From Acidobacteriota bacterium (GTDB taxonomy: Bacteria > Acidobacteriota > Aminicenantia > Aminicenantales > Saccharicenantaceae): 64,000 nucleotides of DNA. The position numbers and the translations under genes are program-made. Under the pieces are notes generated by a model, which ran no database searches, was not told the origin of the DNA, and saw only the letters and a list, made by a program, of their open reading frames with translations. The stretch is from positions 993,846 to 1,057,845 of the forward strand of contig JBDKSB010000012.1 in NCBI GenBank assembly GCA_039683095.1, read 5' to 3'. This document shows, in pieces, positions 25,080-32,019 of this stretch (its first letter is position 1; every line of letters begins with the position of its first letter).

Positions 25080-25481
25080 ATGAGCTTCGACGACAAGGCC
25101 AGGAAGCCGGACGACAGGGCCCTGGCCGACGGCCTCGGCGGCGCGAAAGCGCTCTGGGACGGATTCGTCCGCCAGGTCAACGACAGCTGCGCTCCCGTCA
25201 CCGGGGACTGGGTCTTCTACAAGTCCTGGTCGCTCCGGCTGAAGCGGAAGAAGCGGACGATCGTCTACCTCCTGCCGCGCGACGGCCATTTCCTGTGCGC
25301 CTTCGTCTTCGGCGGGAAGGCGACCGAGGCGGCCCGCGCGGCGAAGCTGCCGAAGGCGGTCCTGGAGGAGATCGAGGCGGCGCCCGTTTATGCCGAGGGC
25401 CGCGGCTTCCGCCTCGAGGTCCGGACGGCCCGGGACGTCGAAACGATGAAGACGCTGGCCGCGATCAAGATGGCCCACTGA
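25080..25481 (+). CDS. DUF3788-family protein
   Basis: A 133-residue soluble protein. The central text DWVFYKSWSLRLKRKKRTIVYLLP followed by a Phe/Val-rich strand resembles DUF3788 proteins, small alpha/beta proteins of unknown function common in anaerobes. No signal peptide or membrane helix. The start at 25080 is the third possible ATG; none has a good ribosome site. It is divergent from murJ and followed by about 250 bases that lead into the arsenic promoter. Confidence 0.68.
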   Translation: MSFDDKARKPDDRALADGLGGAKALWDGFVRQVNDSCAPVTGDWVFYKSWSLRLKRKKRTIVYLLPRDGHFLCAFVFGGKATEAARAAKLPKAVLEEIEAAPVYAEGRGFRLEVRTARDVETMKTLAAIKMAH

Positions 25482-25664
25482 CGGCGGCCGTAGCCCTCGA
25501 GGCCGGATTTCCCGGACAGGACTTCTCCCCGCAGAACGCCTTTGCCCCGATTCCTGGGTTGCCCCTCTCGCCGGTGACGCGAAAATGGGGCGTTTCGAGG
25601 CCGCGAACGCTCGGCGATCCCGCGGCTGGACCGGGAGAAGAACGAAATAAAATGGAAATGGCGC

Positions 25665-25701
25665 TTGACAAAATTGCTGATTTATCAGACTATTCAGTCT
25701 G
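25665..25701 (+). promoter_or_regulatory. Promoter/operator of the AbrB-like/arsM pair
   Basis: A consensus -35 box TTGACA lies at 25665-25670. About 15 bases later is a perfect inverted repeat, CAGACT-ATTC-AGTCTG (25686-25701), overlapping the probable -10 (TATTCA, at a longer than usual spacing). A palindrome in this position suggests a repressed promoter. The sequence is unlike the AT-only repeat in front of the divergent arsenic operon, so a different regulator, perhaps the AbrB-like protein, may bind. Confidence 0.55.
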
Positions 25702-25736
25702 TATTGATTTTACGGCATTCGGAGGAGGTTTCGCCC

Positions 25737-25988
25737 ATGACCGGACGGGACAAGAACGACGAGGCCTGTTGCGCGGTCGAGGCCCTGATCAGCGTGGACG
25801 AGCGGGGTCAGATGGTCCTGCCCAAGGACATCCGGGAAGCCGCGGGGATCCGTCCCGGCGACAAGCTCGCCCTCATCGCCTGGAAGAAGAACGGGGTCGT
25901 CTGCTGCATGTCCCTGATCAAGGCCGATGACCTGAAGGGCATGGTCCGGGGCAAGCTCGGCCCACTGATGAAAGACATTATTTCCTGA
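25737..25988 (+). CDS. AbrB/SpoVT-like protein of the HgcAB-associated type
   Basis: An 83-residue swapped-hairpin DNA-binding protein: VDERGQMVLPKDIREAAGI is a classic AbrB/MazE core. Two cysteine pairs flank the core (EACCAVEA near residue 10 and VVCCMSL near residue 58), unusual for AbrB and suitable for binding a soft metal or arsenite. I recall very similar proteins being annotated as HgcAB-associated proteins, but no hgcA or hgcB is in this window. GGAGGAGG precedes the ATG, and arsM follows 14 bases later, so it is probably the local regulator. Confidence 0.78.
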   Translation: MTGRDKNDEACCAVEALISVDERGQMVLPKDIREAAGIRPGDKLALIAWKKNGVVCCMSLIKADDLKGMVRGKLGPLMKDIIS

Positions 25989-26002
25989 AGGAGAAGATCG
26001 AC

Positions 26003-26851
26003 ATGAGCGTCAAGGACAACGAGATCAGGAAGCATGTCCGGGACCGCTATGCCCGGGCGGCGAAGGAGAGTTCTTCCTGCTGCGGCCAGGTCTCCAGCCC
26101 CTGCTGCGGCGGCCCGTCGGACCTGGACCAGGACCAAGCCAGCCGGATGGTCGGCTATTCGCCCGAAGAGCTGGCGGCGATTCCGCAGGACGCCAATCTT
26201 GGACTCGGCTGCGGGAACCCGAGCGCGCTGGCCGGGCTGAAGCCCGGCGAGACCGTCCTCGACCTCGGGTCGGGGGCCGGCATCGACTGCTTCCTCGCGG
26301 CCCGGAGGGTCGGCCCGTCCGGTCGCGTCATCGGCGTGGACATGACGGCCGAGATGGTCGACCGGGCCCGCGAGAACGCCCGGGATGGCGGCATCGCGAA
26401 CGTCGAGTTCCGGCTGGGCGAGATCGAGAACCTGCCGGTGGCCGACGACAGCGTCGACGTCATCATCTCCAACTGCGTCATCAACCTCTCGACCGACAAG
26501 CCGCGCGTTTTCCGGGAGGCCTTCCGCGTCCTCCGGCCGGGCGGCCGGCTTCTGGTCTCCGACCTGGCCCTCCAGAAGCCCCTCCCCGCGGCCATCCGCG
26601 AATCGGTCGAGGCCTATGTGGCCTGCGTCGCCGGCGCCCTCGTCAAGGACAAGTATCTCCGGGCCGTCGGCGAGGCCGGATTCGGGAGCGTCGACGTCGT
26701 CAGCGAGAAGGCCTTCCCGGCCGAGCTGGTCCTCGAGGACTCCCTGGCGGCCGACGTCGTCAAGAAGCTGGATCTGTCGCAGCAGGAGCTCCGGGAACAC
26801 ATCGGCTCGGTCATCAGCCTCGCCGTCAGCGCCGTCAAGCCCGGGCGCTGA
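26003..26851 (+). CDS. arsM: Arsenite S-adenosylmethionine methyltransferase
   Basis: A 282-residue class I methyltransferase. SAM motif VLDLGSGAGIDC is followed by GVDMTAEM. The three cysteines used by ArsM to hold As(III) are present in LGLGCGNP, ISNCVINLS and YVACVAG. Two extra pairs (SSSCCGQ, SPCCGG) sit near residues 26 and 34, as in many prokaryotic ArsM. It methylates arsenite in the cytoplasm to volatile or exportable forms. Second gene of a two-gene unit, converging on the ACR3 operon 100 bases away. Confidence 0.93.
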   Translation: MSVKDNEIRKHVRDRYARAAKESSSCCGQVSSPCCGGPSDLDQDQASRMVGYSPEELAAIPQDANLGLGCGNPSALAGLKPGETVLDLGSGAGIDCFLAARRVGPSGRVIGVDMTAEMVDRARENARDGGIANVEFRLGEIENLPVADDSVDVIISNCVINLSTDKPRVFREAFRVLRPGGRLLVSDLALQKPLPAAIRESVEAYVACVAGALVKDKYLRAVGEAGFGSVDVVSEKAFPAELVLEDSLAADVVKKLDLSQQELREHIGSVISLAVSAVKPGR

Positions 26852-26950
26852 CGGCGGCGGCACGATCGCCGCACAGCGGCTCCCGGCGGAGCTCCCGGAT
26901 CGGGGCCGCGGTCTCCGCGACGCCCGGGAAGGGAGGGACGCGCCGCGAGG

Positions 26951-28003
26951 CTAGGCCCGCTCCCCGGAAAAAAACTTCCGCCGGAAGATCAAGGCCACGT
27001 GGACCAGGCCGATCATGACCGGCACCTCGACCAGCGGTCCGATGACCGCGGCGAAGGCCTGGCCCGAGCCGATGCCGAACACGGCCACGGCCACGGCGAT
27101 GGCCAGCTCGAAGTTGTTGCTGGCCGCCGTGAACGACAGTGTCGCCGCCTTCGGGTAATCCGCGCCGGCCCTCCGGCTCAGGAAGAACGAGACCAGGAAC
27201 ATGACGACGAAGTAGACGAGCAGCGGCGCGGCGATGCGCAGGACGTCCAGCGGGATCTTGACTATGTACTCGCCCTTGAGCGAGAACATGACGACGATGG
27301 TGAAGAGCAGGGCGACGAGCGTGATGGGGCTGATGCGGGGGATGAACTTCGTCTCATACCAGGCCTTCCCTTTGAGCTTGATCAGGCCGAAGTGGCTGAT
27401 CAATCCGGCCAGGAAGGGAATGCCGAGATAGATGAAGACGGTCTCGGCGATCTGCCGCATGGTGACGTCGACGGCCGTTCCCGCCAGCCCCAGCCAGGTC
27501 GGGAAGACGGTGATGAAGACGTAGGCGTAGACCGAGAAGAACAGGACCTGGAAGATCGAGTTGAAGGCCACGAGCCCCGCGGCGTACTCCCGGTCGCCGC
27601 CGGCCAGGTCGTTCCAGACGATGACCATGGCGATGCAGCGGGCCAGGCCGATCATGATCAGGCCGTACATGTAGTCCGGCTTGTCGCGGAGGAAGACGAC
27701 AGCCAGGCCGAACATCAGCAGCGGCCCGATGATCCAGTTCTGAACGAGCGACAGGGCCAGGACCCGGACGTTCTTGAAGACGTCGCCGAGCTCCTCGTAT
27801 CTCACTTTCGCCAGCGGCGGATACATCATCAGGATGAGGCCGACGGCGATGGGGATATTGGTCGTCCCCGACTGGAACCTGTTGATGAAGCCGACGACGG
27901 CCGGAACGAGGTAGCCCAGCCCGACGCCGATGGCCATGGCCAGGAAGATCCACAGGGTCAGGTAGCGGTCAAGGAACTTGAGCCCCGGGTTTCCGGGTGT
28001 CAT
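26951..28003 (-). CDS. acr3: ACR3-family arsenite efflux permease
   Basis: A 350-residue, ten-helix transporter. [21 protein letters not shown] at the N-terminus and [18 protein letters not shown], with the essential helix-4 cysteine, are diagnostic of ACR3. It exports arsenite across the cytoplasmic membrane. A start at 28003 (GGAG upstream) is used; an ATG at 28027 in frame is an alternative. It is the last gene of the minus-strand arsenic operon, separated from the OsmC-like gene by about 50 bases. Confidence 0.93.
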   Translation of the reverse strand: MTPGNPGLKFLDRYLTLWIFLAMAIGVGLGYLVPAVVGFINRFQSGTTNIPIAVGLILMMYPPLAKVRYEELGDVFKNVRVLALSLVQNWIIGPLLMFGLAVVFLRDKPDYMYGLIMIGLARCIAMVIVWNDLAGGDREYAAGLVAFNSIFQVLFFSVYAYVFITVFPTWLGLAGTAVDVTMRQIAETVFIYLGIPFLAGLISHFGLIKLKGKAWYETKFIPRISPITLVALLFTIVVMFSLKGEYIVKIPLDVLRIAAPLLVYFVVMFLVSFFLSRRAGADYPKAATLSFTAASNNFELAIAVAVAVFGIGSGQAFAAVIGPLVEVPVMIGLVHVALIFRRKFFSGERA

Positions 28004-28056
28004 CGAACCGCTCCGCGCCTCGGGCATCCCGGGCCCAGGACCTTGATCTCCATTTT

Positions 28057-28536
28057 CTAACCTCGCTGTTTTCCGCTGCCAAGGCTGTCTATAAGGATCT
28101 CCGGCTCGATCACGATGTTGCTCTTGACGGAATTGGCGACGAGGCTGAATCTCCGCGCCCCGTCGAGCCCGCGGCGGACCCGTTTTTCGACGGCCTCGGG
28201 GGGCTCCTTCCCGGCGCGAACGGCGATCCGCGGCCGCAGGACGACCTCCGTGAATATCTCCGTCCGGTCGAGCTCGATGAGCTTCGTGCCCTCGGCCCGG
28301 CAGTCGTACGAAACGAGATCAAGGCGGAAGCGCTCGGCCGCCCAGATGAACATCAGCATGACGCAGGTGTTGACAGCCGCGACGAAGGCATCCTCCGGGG
28401 TCAGGACGCCGGCTTCGCCGTGCGAGGCCGGCGGCGCGGAAAAGTCCATCTCGGGCCCGTTGCCGAGCTTCAGGCGCCCCCGGTGGCCGCCCGTCCAAGC
28501 GACCGAGGCCGTGTAGGTCTCCGTCCGCGCCGTCAT
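28057..28536 (-). CDS. OsmC/Ohr-family protein
   Basis: A 159-residue protein with the two redox cysteines of the OsmC family, one in [11 protein letters not shown] and one in YDCRAEG. Family members reduce organic hydroperoxides using lipoyl or other dithiol donors. Its location in an operon with a lipoyl-carrier protein is notable, because lipoylated proteins are known reductants of Ohr/OsmC. The start overlaps the previous gene as ATGA. Confidence 0.85.
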   Translation of the reverse strand: MTARTETYTASVAWTGGHRGRLKLGNGPEMDFSAPPASHGEAGVLTPEDAFVAAVNTCVMLMFIWAAERFRLDLVSYDCRAEGTKLIELDRTEIFTEVVLRPRIAVRAGKEPPEAVEKRVRRGLDGARRFSLVANSVKSNIVIEPEILIDSLGSGKQRG

Positions 28537-29225
28537 GCCTTCTCCTCGAGGAACCTGGCGTATTCCTGGACGAGCGCCTCCGTCCAGGCGTGCTCCCGGT
28601 TCGCCGGAACCTCGTTGTAGATCTTCACGGCCTCTAGAAGGACGGCCGCAGTTCCGGCGTTCGGCTCCAAGCCGCGATCTCTGACCTGCGCGAAGACGAG
28701 CGGCAGCCCGGTGACCCGCACGGCCCGGCCGGAGATGAGCAACGTTCCCGGGGGAAGGCCGGCGCCGCAGCTGCAGCCGCCCGCGGCAGAGGCCGGTTCC
28801 GGGCTCCTTCGCCTAGGCGTTTGGAGGAGCCTGTCGGTCTCCTCGGCGATCTTGGCGGCGACCGTATCGGCCAGTCGCAGGCCGGATCCGTTGAGCCGCC
28901 TGGCCGTGCCGATGTCCGGGGAGCCGCATTCCTTCGCGATCTCCGTCACGACGATCGAAGCGGCCGGCCTGGCGCTGTATCTTTCCGTGGCCCGCGCGGC
29001 GCAGCGCTCGTCGCAGCCGTCGACGGCGATGGTCGGGTAGCGGCGGGCGAAGGACCTTTCCCCTTCTCCCCCGGCGAGGAACAGGGGCAGGCAGAGCGTC
29101 ACGGTGTCGGCCGGGCGGAGCGTCTCGAGGACCTTCCTGACCGCCCGGCGCGTGACCGTGCCTTCGGCCCTCTCCTCGCCGGAACAGGCGATCAGTCCGA
29201 CCTTCTTTCGCGGCAGATCAGGCAT
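28533..29225 (-). CDS. DGC-domain putative zinc-binding protein (long form)
   Basis: A 230-residue protein. KVGLIACSGEE at the start and VDGCDERCA near residue 85 match the DGC domain, named for its conserved Asp-Gly-Cys, thought to bind metal through four cysteines. A linker with GGCSCGAG follows, then a second domain (residues 160-230) that I do not recognise. The biochemical role of DGC proteins is not established. It starts inside the end of a shorter DGC gene and ends in an ATGA overlap with the OsmC-like gene. The many cysteines suggest thiol or arsenic chemistry. Confidence 0.78.
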   Translation of the reverse strand: MPDLPRKKVGLIACSGEERAEGTVTRRAVRKVLETLRPADTVTLCLPLFLAGGEGERSFARRYPTIAVDGCDERCAARATERYSARPAASIVVTEIAKECGSPDIGTARRLNGSGLRLADTVAAKIAEETDRLLQTPRRRSPEPASAAGGCSCGAGLPPGTLLISGRAVRVTGLPLVFAQVRDRGLEPNAGTAAVLLEAVKIYNEVPANREHAWTEALVQEYARFLEEKA

Positions 29226-29637
29226 GGCCTCCCTCCCCGTCGATCCCGTCGACGACCCCGGCCGCTTCCTCGGCGGCCGCCCGGGCCAGCTTCGATCCGT
29301 CTTCGTTGAGATCGCAAACGCCTTCGGGCTTGAGGCCTCGATGGCGGCGGAGGACGTCGAAGACGGCGATCTTATGGACCTTGGCCGCGCCCGAGCAGGC
29401 CAGGCCCTTGGCCGCGCATCCGAGCTTGCAGCCGTCGATGGCCACGGCCTCGGCGCCTTCGACCTCGCGCCGGGCCTCCTCGTCGCCCAGGACCAGGAGG
29501 CCGAGGGCCATGACCTTGGTCTTTTCGGGGCGGAGATCCTCGGTCAGGATGTAGGCGGCTTCCCGGGTCGCCGCGCCCAGGATCTTGCCGATCCCGCTGC
29601 AAGCCGCAACCGGGATCACGCGGTGTTTCGGGCTCAT
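29218..29637 (-). CDS. DGC-domain putative zinc-binding protein (short form)
   Basis: A 139-residue protein with VIPVAACSGIGK near the start and AIDGCKLGCAAKGL in the middle, the DGC-domain signature. It is a single-domain relative of the next gene, so the operon carries two different DGC proteins. The start at 29637 overlaps the stop of the GcvH-like gene as ATGA, which fixes the choice. Function unknown; metal binding is likely from the four or more cysteines. Confidence 0.8.
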   Translation of the reverse strand: MSPKHRVIPVAACSGIGKILGAATREAAYILTEDLRPEKTKVMALGLLVLGDEEARREVEGAEAVAIDGCKLGCAAKGLACSGAAKVHKIAVFDVLRRHRGLKPEGVCDLNEDGSKLARAAAEEAAGVVDGIDGEGGHA

Positions 29638-30083
29638 CGCAGGGTCTCCGCTTCCGCCTGGGACTTGGCCAGGGCCATGTACACGGCCGCAGGCTCTAAA
29701 GCTCCCCGGGCCGCCTCTGGATCTTCGACCTCGAGAACGGCCAGCCAACCCTGGCCGTAAGGATCCTGGTTCACCAGCTCGGGAGAGCTCAGGAGGCCGC
29801 CGTTGACTTCCACGATCCTGCCTGTCAGCGGCGCCGGGATGCTGAGGTTGACCTTGATCGTCTCGACCACCGCGACCTCATCGCCCGATCGGACCCGGGT
29901 CCCTACGCCCTTCGGCTCGGCGAAGGCGACGTCGCCGTTCCGTTGCTGAGTGAAATCCGATAGCCCGATGCGGGCCCGCGTCCCCTCGAACCGGACCCAC
30001 ACGCCCGCTTCGCTGTAGAAGAGGTCCGCCGGAAAGCGGAACCGGAATTTGTCGACCGATATCTCCAGGGCCCCGGCGCTCAT
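29634..30083 (-). CDS. GcvH-like lipoyl carrier protein in an arsenic operon
   Basis: A 149-residue protein with a lipoyl domain. The modifiable Lys77 lies in VVETIKVNLSIPAPLTG, and the surrounding pattern (RIGLSDFTQ before, GRIVEVN after) matches glycine-cleavage H protein. It is about 20 residues longer than usual at the C-terminus. No gcvT or gcvP is nearby, so glycine cleavage is not its evident job. A dihydrolipoyl group is a vicinal dithiol that binds arsenite tightly, so a role in arsenite carriage or thiol reduction is an inference from the operon. GGGAGGGG precedes the ATG. Confidence 0.87.
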   Translation of the reverse strand: MSAGALEISVDKFRFRFPADLFYSEAGVWVRFEGTRARIGLSDFTQQRNGDVAFAEPKGVGTRVRSGDEVAVVETIKVNLSIPAPLTGRIVEVNGGLLSSPELVNQDPYGQGWLAVLEVEDPEAARGALEPAAVYMALAKSQAEAETLR

Positions 30084-30172
30084 GACCCCTCCCGTTTTCC
30101 TTGAACGACTGCCTCCTCGATCCAGGCCCGGATCCCGTCGCGGCCGCAGATGAACAGCGTGGACTCTTTCAT
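30080..30172 (-). CDS. Small 30-residue ORF between arsR and the GcvH-like gene
   Basis: A short reading frame coding for 30 residues that begins MKESTLFICGRDGIRAW and ends REGS. Its ATG overlaps the arsR stop as ATGA, its own TGA overlaps the start of the GcvH-like gene as ATGA, and a strong GGAGGGGG ribosome site precedes it. Double translational coupling makes a real product likely. There is a single cysteine (FICGRD). I do not recognise a family; it could be a small carrier or regulator, or mainly a coupling device. Confidence 0.6.
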   Translation of the reverse strand: MKESTLFICGRDGIRAWIEEAVVQGKREGS

Positions 30173-30546
30173 GCCCCCTCCGGCCTCGGGCCTGCGTCGC
30201 AGAGGCGGCCGCGGACGTTCTGCCGGACGCAGTCTTCGAGCCTGCAGGCGTCAGCCTCGGCCGCGGCCGAGCCCTCGAGACGCGCCTTGAGCGCCCCGGC
30301 CAGAAGGCCGTCGAGTATCGGCCGGGCCTCGTCCCGAAGGCGGTAAATGATCCACCGTCCTTGGCGCACATCCTCGGCGAGGCCCGCCTCGCGCAGGACC
30401 CGCATGTGGCGGGAGACCCGGGATTGTTCCATCTCCAGGATGAACATGAGCTCGCAGACGCAGAGCTCGCGGCGCCGGATGAGGAGCACGATCCTCAGGC
30501 GGGTCGGGTCGGCCAGCGCTTTGAAGATCTTGACCGCGTCGTTCAT
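30169..30546 (-). CDS. arsR: ArsR/SmtB-family transcriptional repressor
   Basis: A 125-residue winged-helix protein. ALADPTRLRIVLL and the recognition-helix segment EQSRVSRHMRVL are family hallmarks. The arsenite-sensing motif ELCVCEL (Cys29-Val-Cys31) matches classical ArsR; further cysteines in the C-terminal tail (ADACRLEDC) may complete the site. It should release DNA when As(III) binds. The start at 30546 overlaps the radical SAM stop as ATGA; an upstream in-frame ATG (30552) is less likely. The probable operator is the 12-4-12 repeat at 31891-31918. Confidence 0.93.
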   Translation of the reverse strand: MNDAVKIFKALADPTRLRIVLLIRRRELCVCELMFILEMEQSRVSRHMRVLREAGLAEDVRQGRWIIYRLRDEARPILDGLLAGALKARLEGSAAAEADACRLEDCVRQNVRGRLCDAGPRPEGA

Positions 30547-31892
30547 GGGCATTGGATGATCCCCTGGGCCCACAGGCAGCCGCCGCAGGCCGGAAAAGCG
30601 TTGCCGTAGCAGTCATCCTCGTTCGTCTCGAGCAGCGAGCAGCCGCCGCAGACGTGGCACGGCGAGTAATCGAAGAGCTTGACCTTCTCGCGAAAATCCC
30701 TGTAAGCCTTCGAGTCCCAGATCGCGGCGATGTCTCCGTCGCGGACGCCGCCCAAGGAGTGGCCGCGGACGCGGCGCTCGAGCCCGTAGAGATAGGTCTT
30801 GTGGGAATGGAGCAGGCCCATGCACGGGCTGACGGCGCCGTCCCAGCGGACGAAGGACGTCCGTTCGCGGACGAAGCGGCAGCGGCGGGCGTCGACGGCG
30901 ATGCGGTTGCCCATGAAGGTCAGGTTCTCGAAGCCCTGGAACAGGCTGAAGAGCGTGTCCTTCGTCGCATTGTTGACATCGAGGCGGGGCAGGCTGATCT
31001 CCGTCTTGCCCGGGGCGAAGGTGAAGGTCTCGAGCGTCAGCGTCTGGAGGCAGAGCATCTCCTTCTCCATGGCCTCGCTGTAGGGCAGGACATGGCTGAC
31101 GATGATGCGGCGGGCTCCGACCGAGCGGGCCAGCCGGTCCAGGTGCTTGACGTCACGGAAGTTCGTCTTCATGACCACGAAGGCGATGCCGATCTCGATA
31201 GTGTGCCCGTCGCGTCCGTTCCGCCTGGCGAGCCTCTCGACGTTCTCGAGGACGCGCGCCAGGCTGGCCCCGGCCCGGATGGCGTCGAAGCTCTCTTCGG
31301 TCGCGCCGTCGAGCGAGATCCAGAGCGTGTCCAGCCGTTCCCCGAGCAGGCCGTCGATGAGGGCGTCGTCGAGGGTCGTGGCGTTGGTCGTCATCTCGGC
31401 CCGGAGCCCCATGGCCTTGACGGCCCGGATCATGTCGATGATGCGGGGATGGGCCGTCGGCTCGCCGAAGCCTCCGAACATGACCGATTCCAGATGGGGG
31501 AAGCGCCCGAGCTGCCCGGCCAGGCGCTCGAAAACGGGCCAGTCCATGTCGCCCAGGGGCTCGTCCCAGGTGTTGCGGATGCAGGTCCGGCAGGCCAGGT
31601 TGCAGCGGGACGTGGGCTCGATATAAAGGCGGCTGAGACTATGGATATTTGGCTGGATCTCCAGGCGGCCGTGGTCTTCCGTCACTTCGAGGGAGACCCC
31701 GGGCGCGAGGCCGAGTCTCTTCTCCAGCCCGGGCGGGACGGCCAGGCGGCCGTCCTCGGCCTTGAGGAGGTAAACGGCCTGGCCGGCGTTCTCCCGTTCA
31801 CGCAGGAGCGCCTTCTCGCCTTTTCCGGAAAGGGCCAAGAGGCCCGTCCCCTCGGGCATGTTCAAGGCATTCTTCCGTTTCGTGTCCGCCAT
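30543..31892 (-). CDS. Radical SAM/SPASM protein with N-terminal AbrB-like segment
   Basis: A 449-residue protein. Residues 30-80 contain a stretch resembling an AbrB/SpoVT hairpin (GRLAVPPGLEKRLGL then a strand ending GRLEIQP). The radical SAM core follows with CNLACRTC and VMFGGFGEPTAHP. The C-terminus is cysteine-rich (CRFV, CMGLL, CHVCGGC, CYGNAFPACGGC), as in SPASM domains that hold extra Fe-S clusters. Tungsten-cofactor-type rSAM proteins are the nearest match I know. It is not an obvious ArsS or ArsL. It is the first gene of the arsenic operon, with no ribosome site and a very short predicted leader. Confidence 0.8.
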   Translation of the reverse strand: MADTKRKNALNMPEGTGLLALSGKGEKALLRERENAGQAVYLLKAEDGRLAVPPGLEKRLGLAPGVSLEVTEDHGRLEIQPNIHSLSRLYIEPTSRCNLACRTCIRNTWDEPLGDMDWPVFERLAGQLGRFPHLESVMFGGFGEPTAHPRIIDMIRAVKAMGLRAEMTTNATTLDDALIDGLLGERLDTLWISLDGATEESFDAIRAGASLARVLENVERLARRNGRDGHTIEIGIAFVVMKTNFRDVKHLDRLARSVGARRIIVSHVLPYSEAMEKEMLCLQTLTLETFTFAPGKTEISLPRLDVNNATKDTLFSLFQGFENLTFMGNRIAVDARRCRFVRERTSFVRWDGAVSPCMGLLHSHKTYLYGLERRVRGHSLGGVRDGDIAAIWDSKAYRDFREKVKLFDYSPCHVCGGCSLLETNEDDCYGNAFPACGGCLWAQGIIQCP

Positions 31893-31918
31893 ATCAATAT
31901 ATGATGATATATTCATAT
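31891..31918 (-). promoter_or_regulatory. Probable ArsR operator (12-4-12 inverted repeat)
   Basis: Read on the minus strand, ATATGAATATAT and ATATATTGATAT are inverted copies (11 of 12 match) around CATC. Size and AT-only composition fit ArsR/SmtB operators. It covers the predicted -10 box and reaches the ATG of the radical SAM gene, so binding would block initiation. Confidence 0.75.
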
Positions 31919-31940
31919 ATCAAGGGCGCCCACGTGTCAA
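31912..31940 (-). promoter_or_regulatory. Sigma-70-type promoter of the arsenic operon
   Basis: TTGACA (31940-31935) is followed after 17 bases by TATGAA (31917-31912). Transcription would start only about 10-15 bases before the ATG at 31892, leaving no room for a ribosome site and giving a nearly leaderless mRNA. The -10 lies inside the inverted repeat. Confidence 0.72.
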
Positions 31941-32019
31941 GACAGATCGGATGTTTCGCGAAGATATCGCCCCGGCTGGCTTCCCTACCGCGACATCAGG
32001 CTCAGGGACGTCCTGACGG

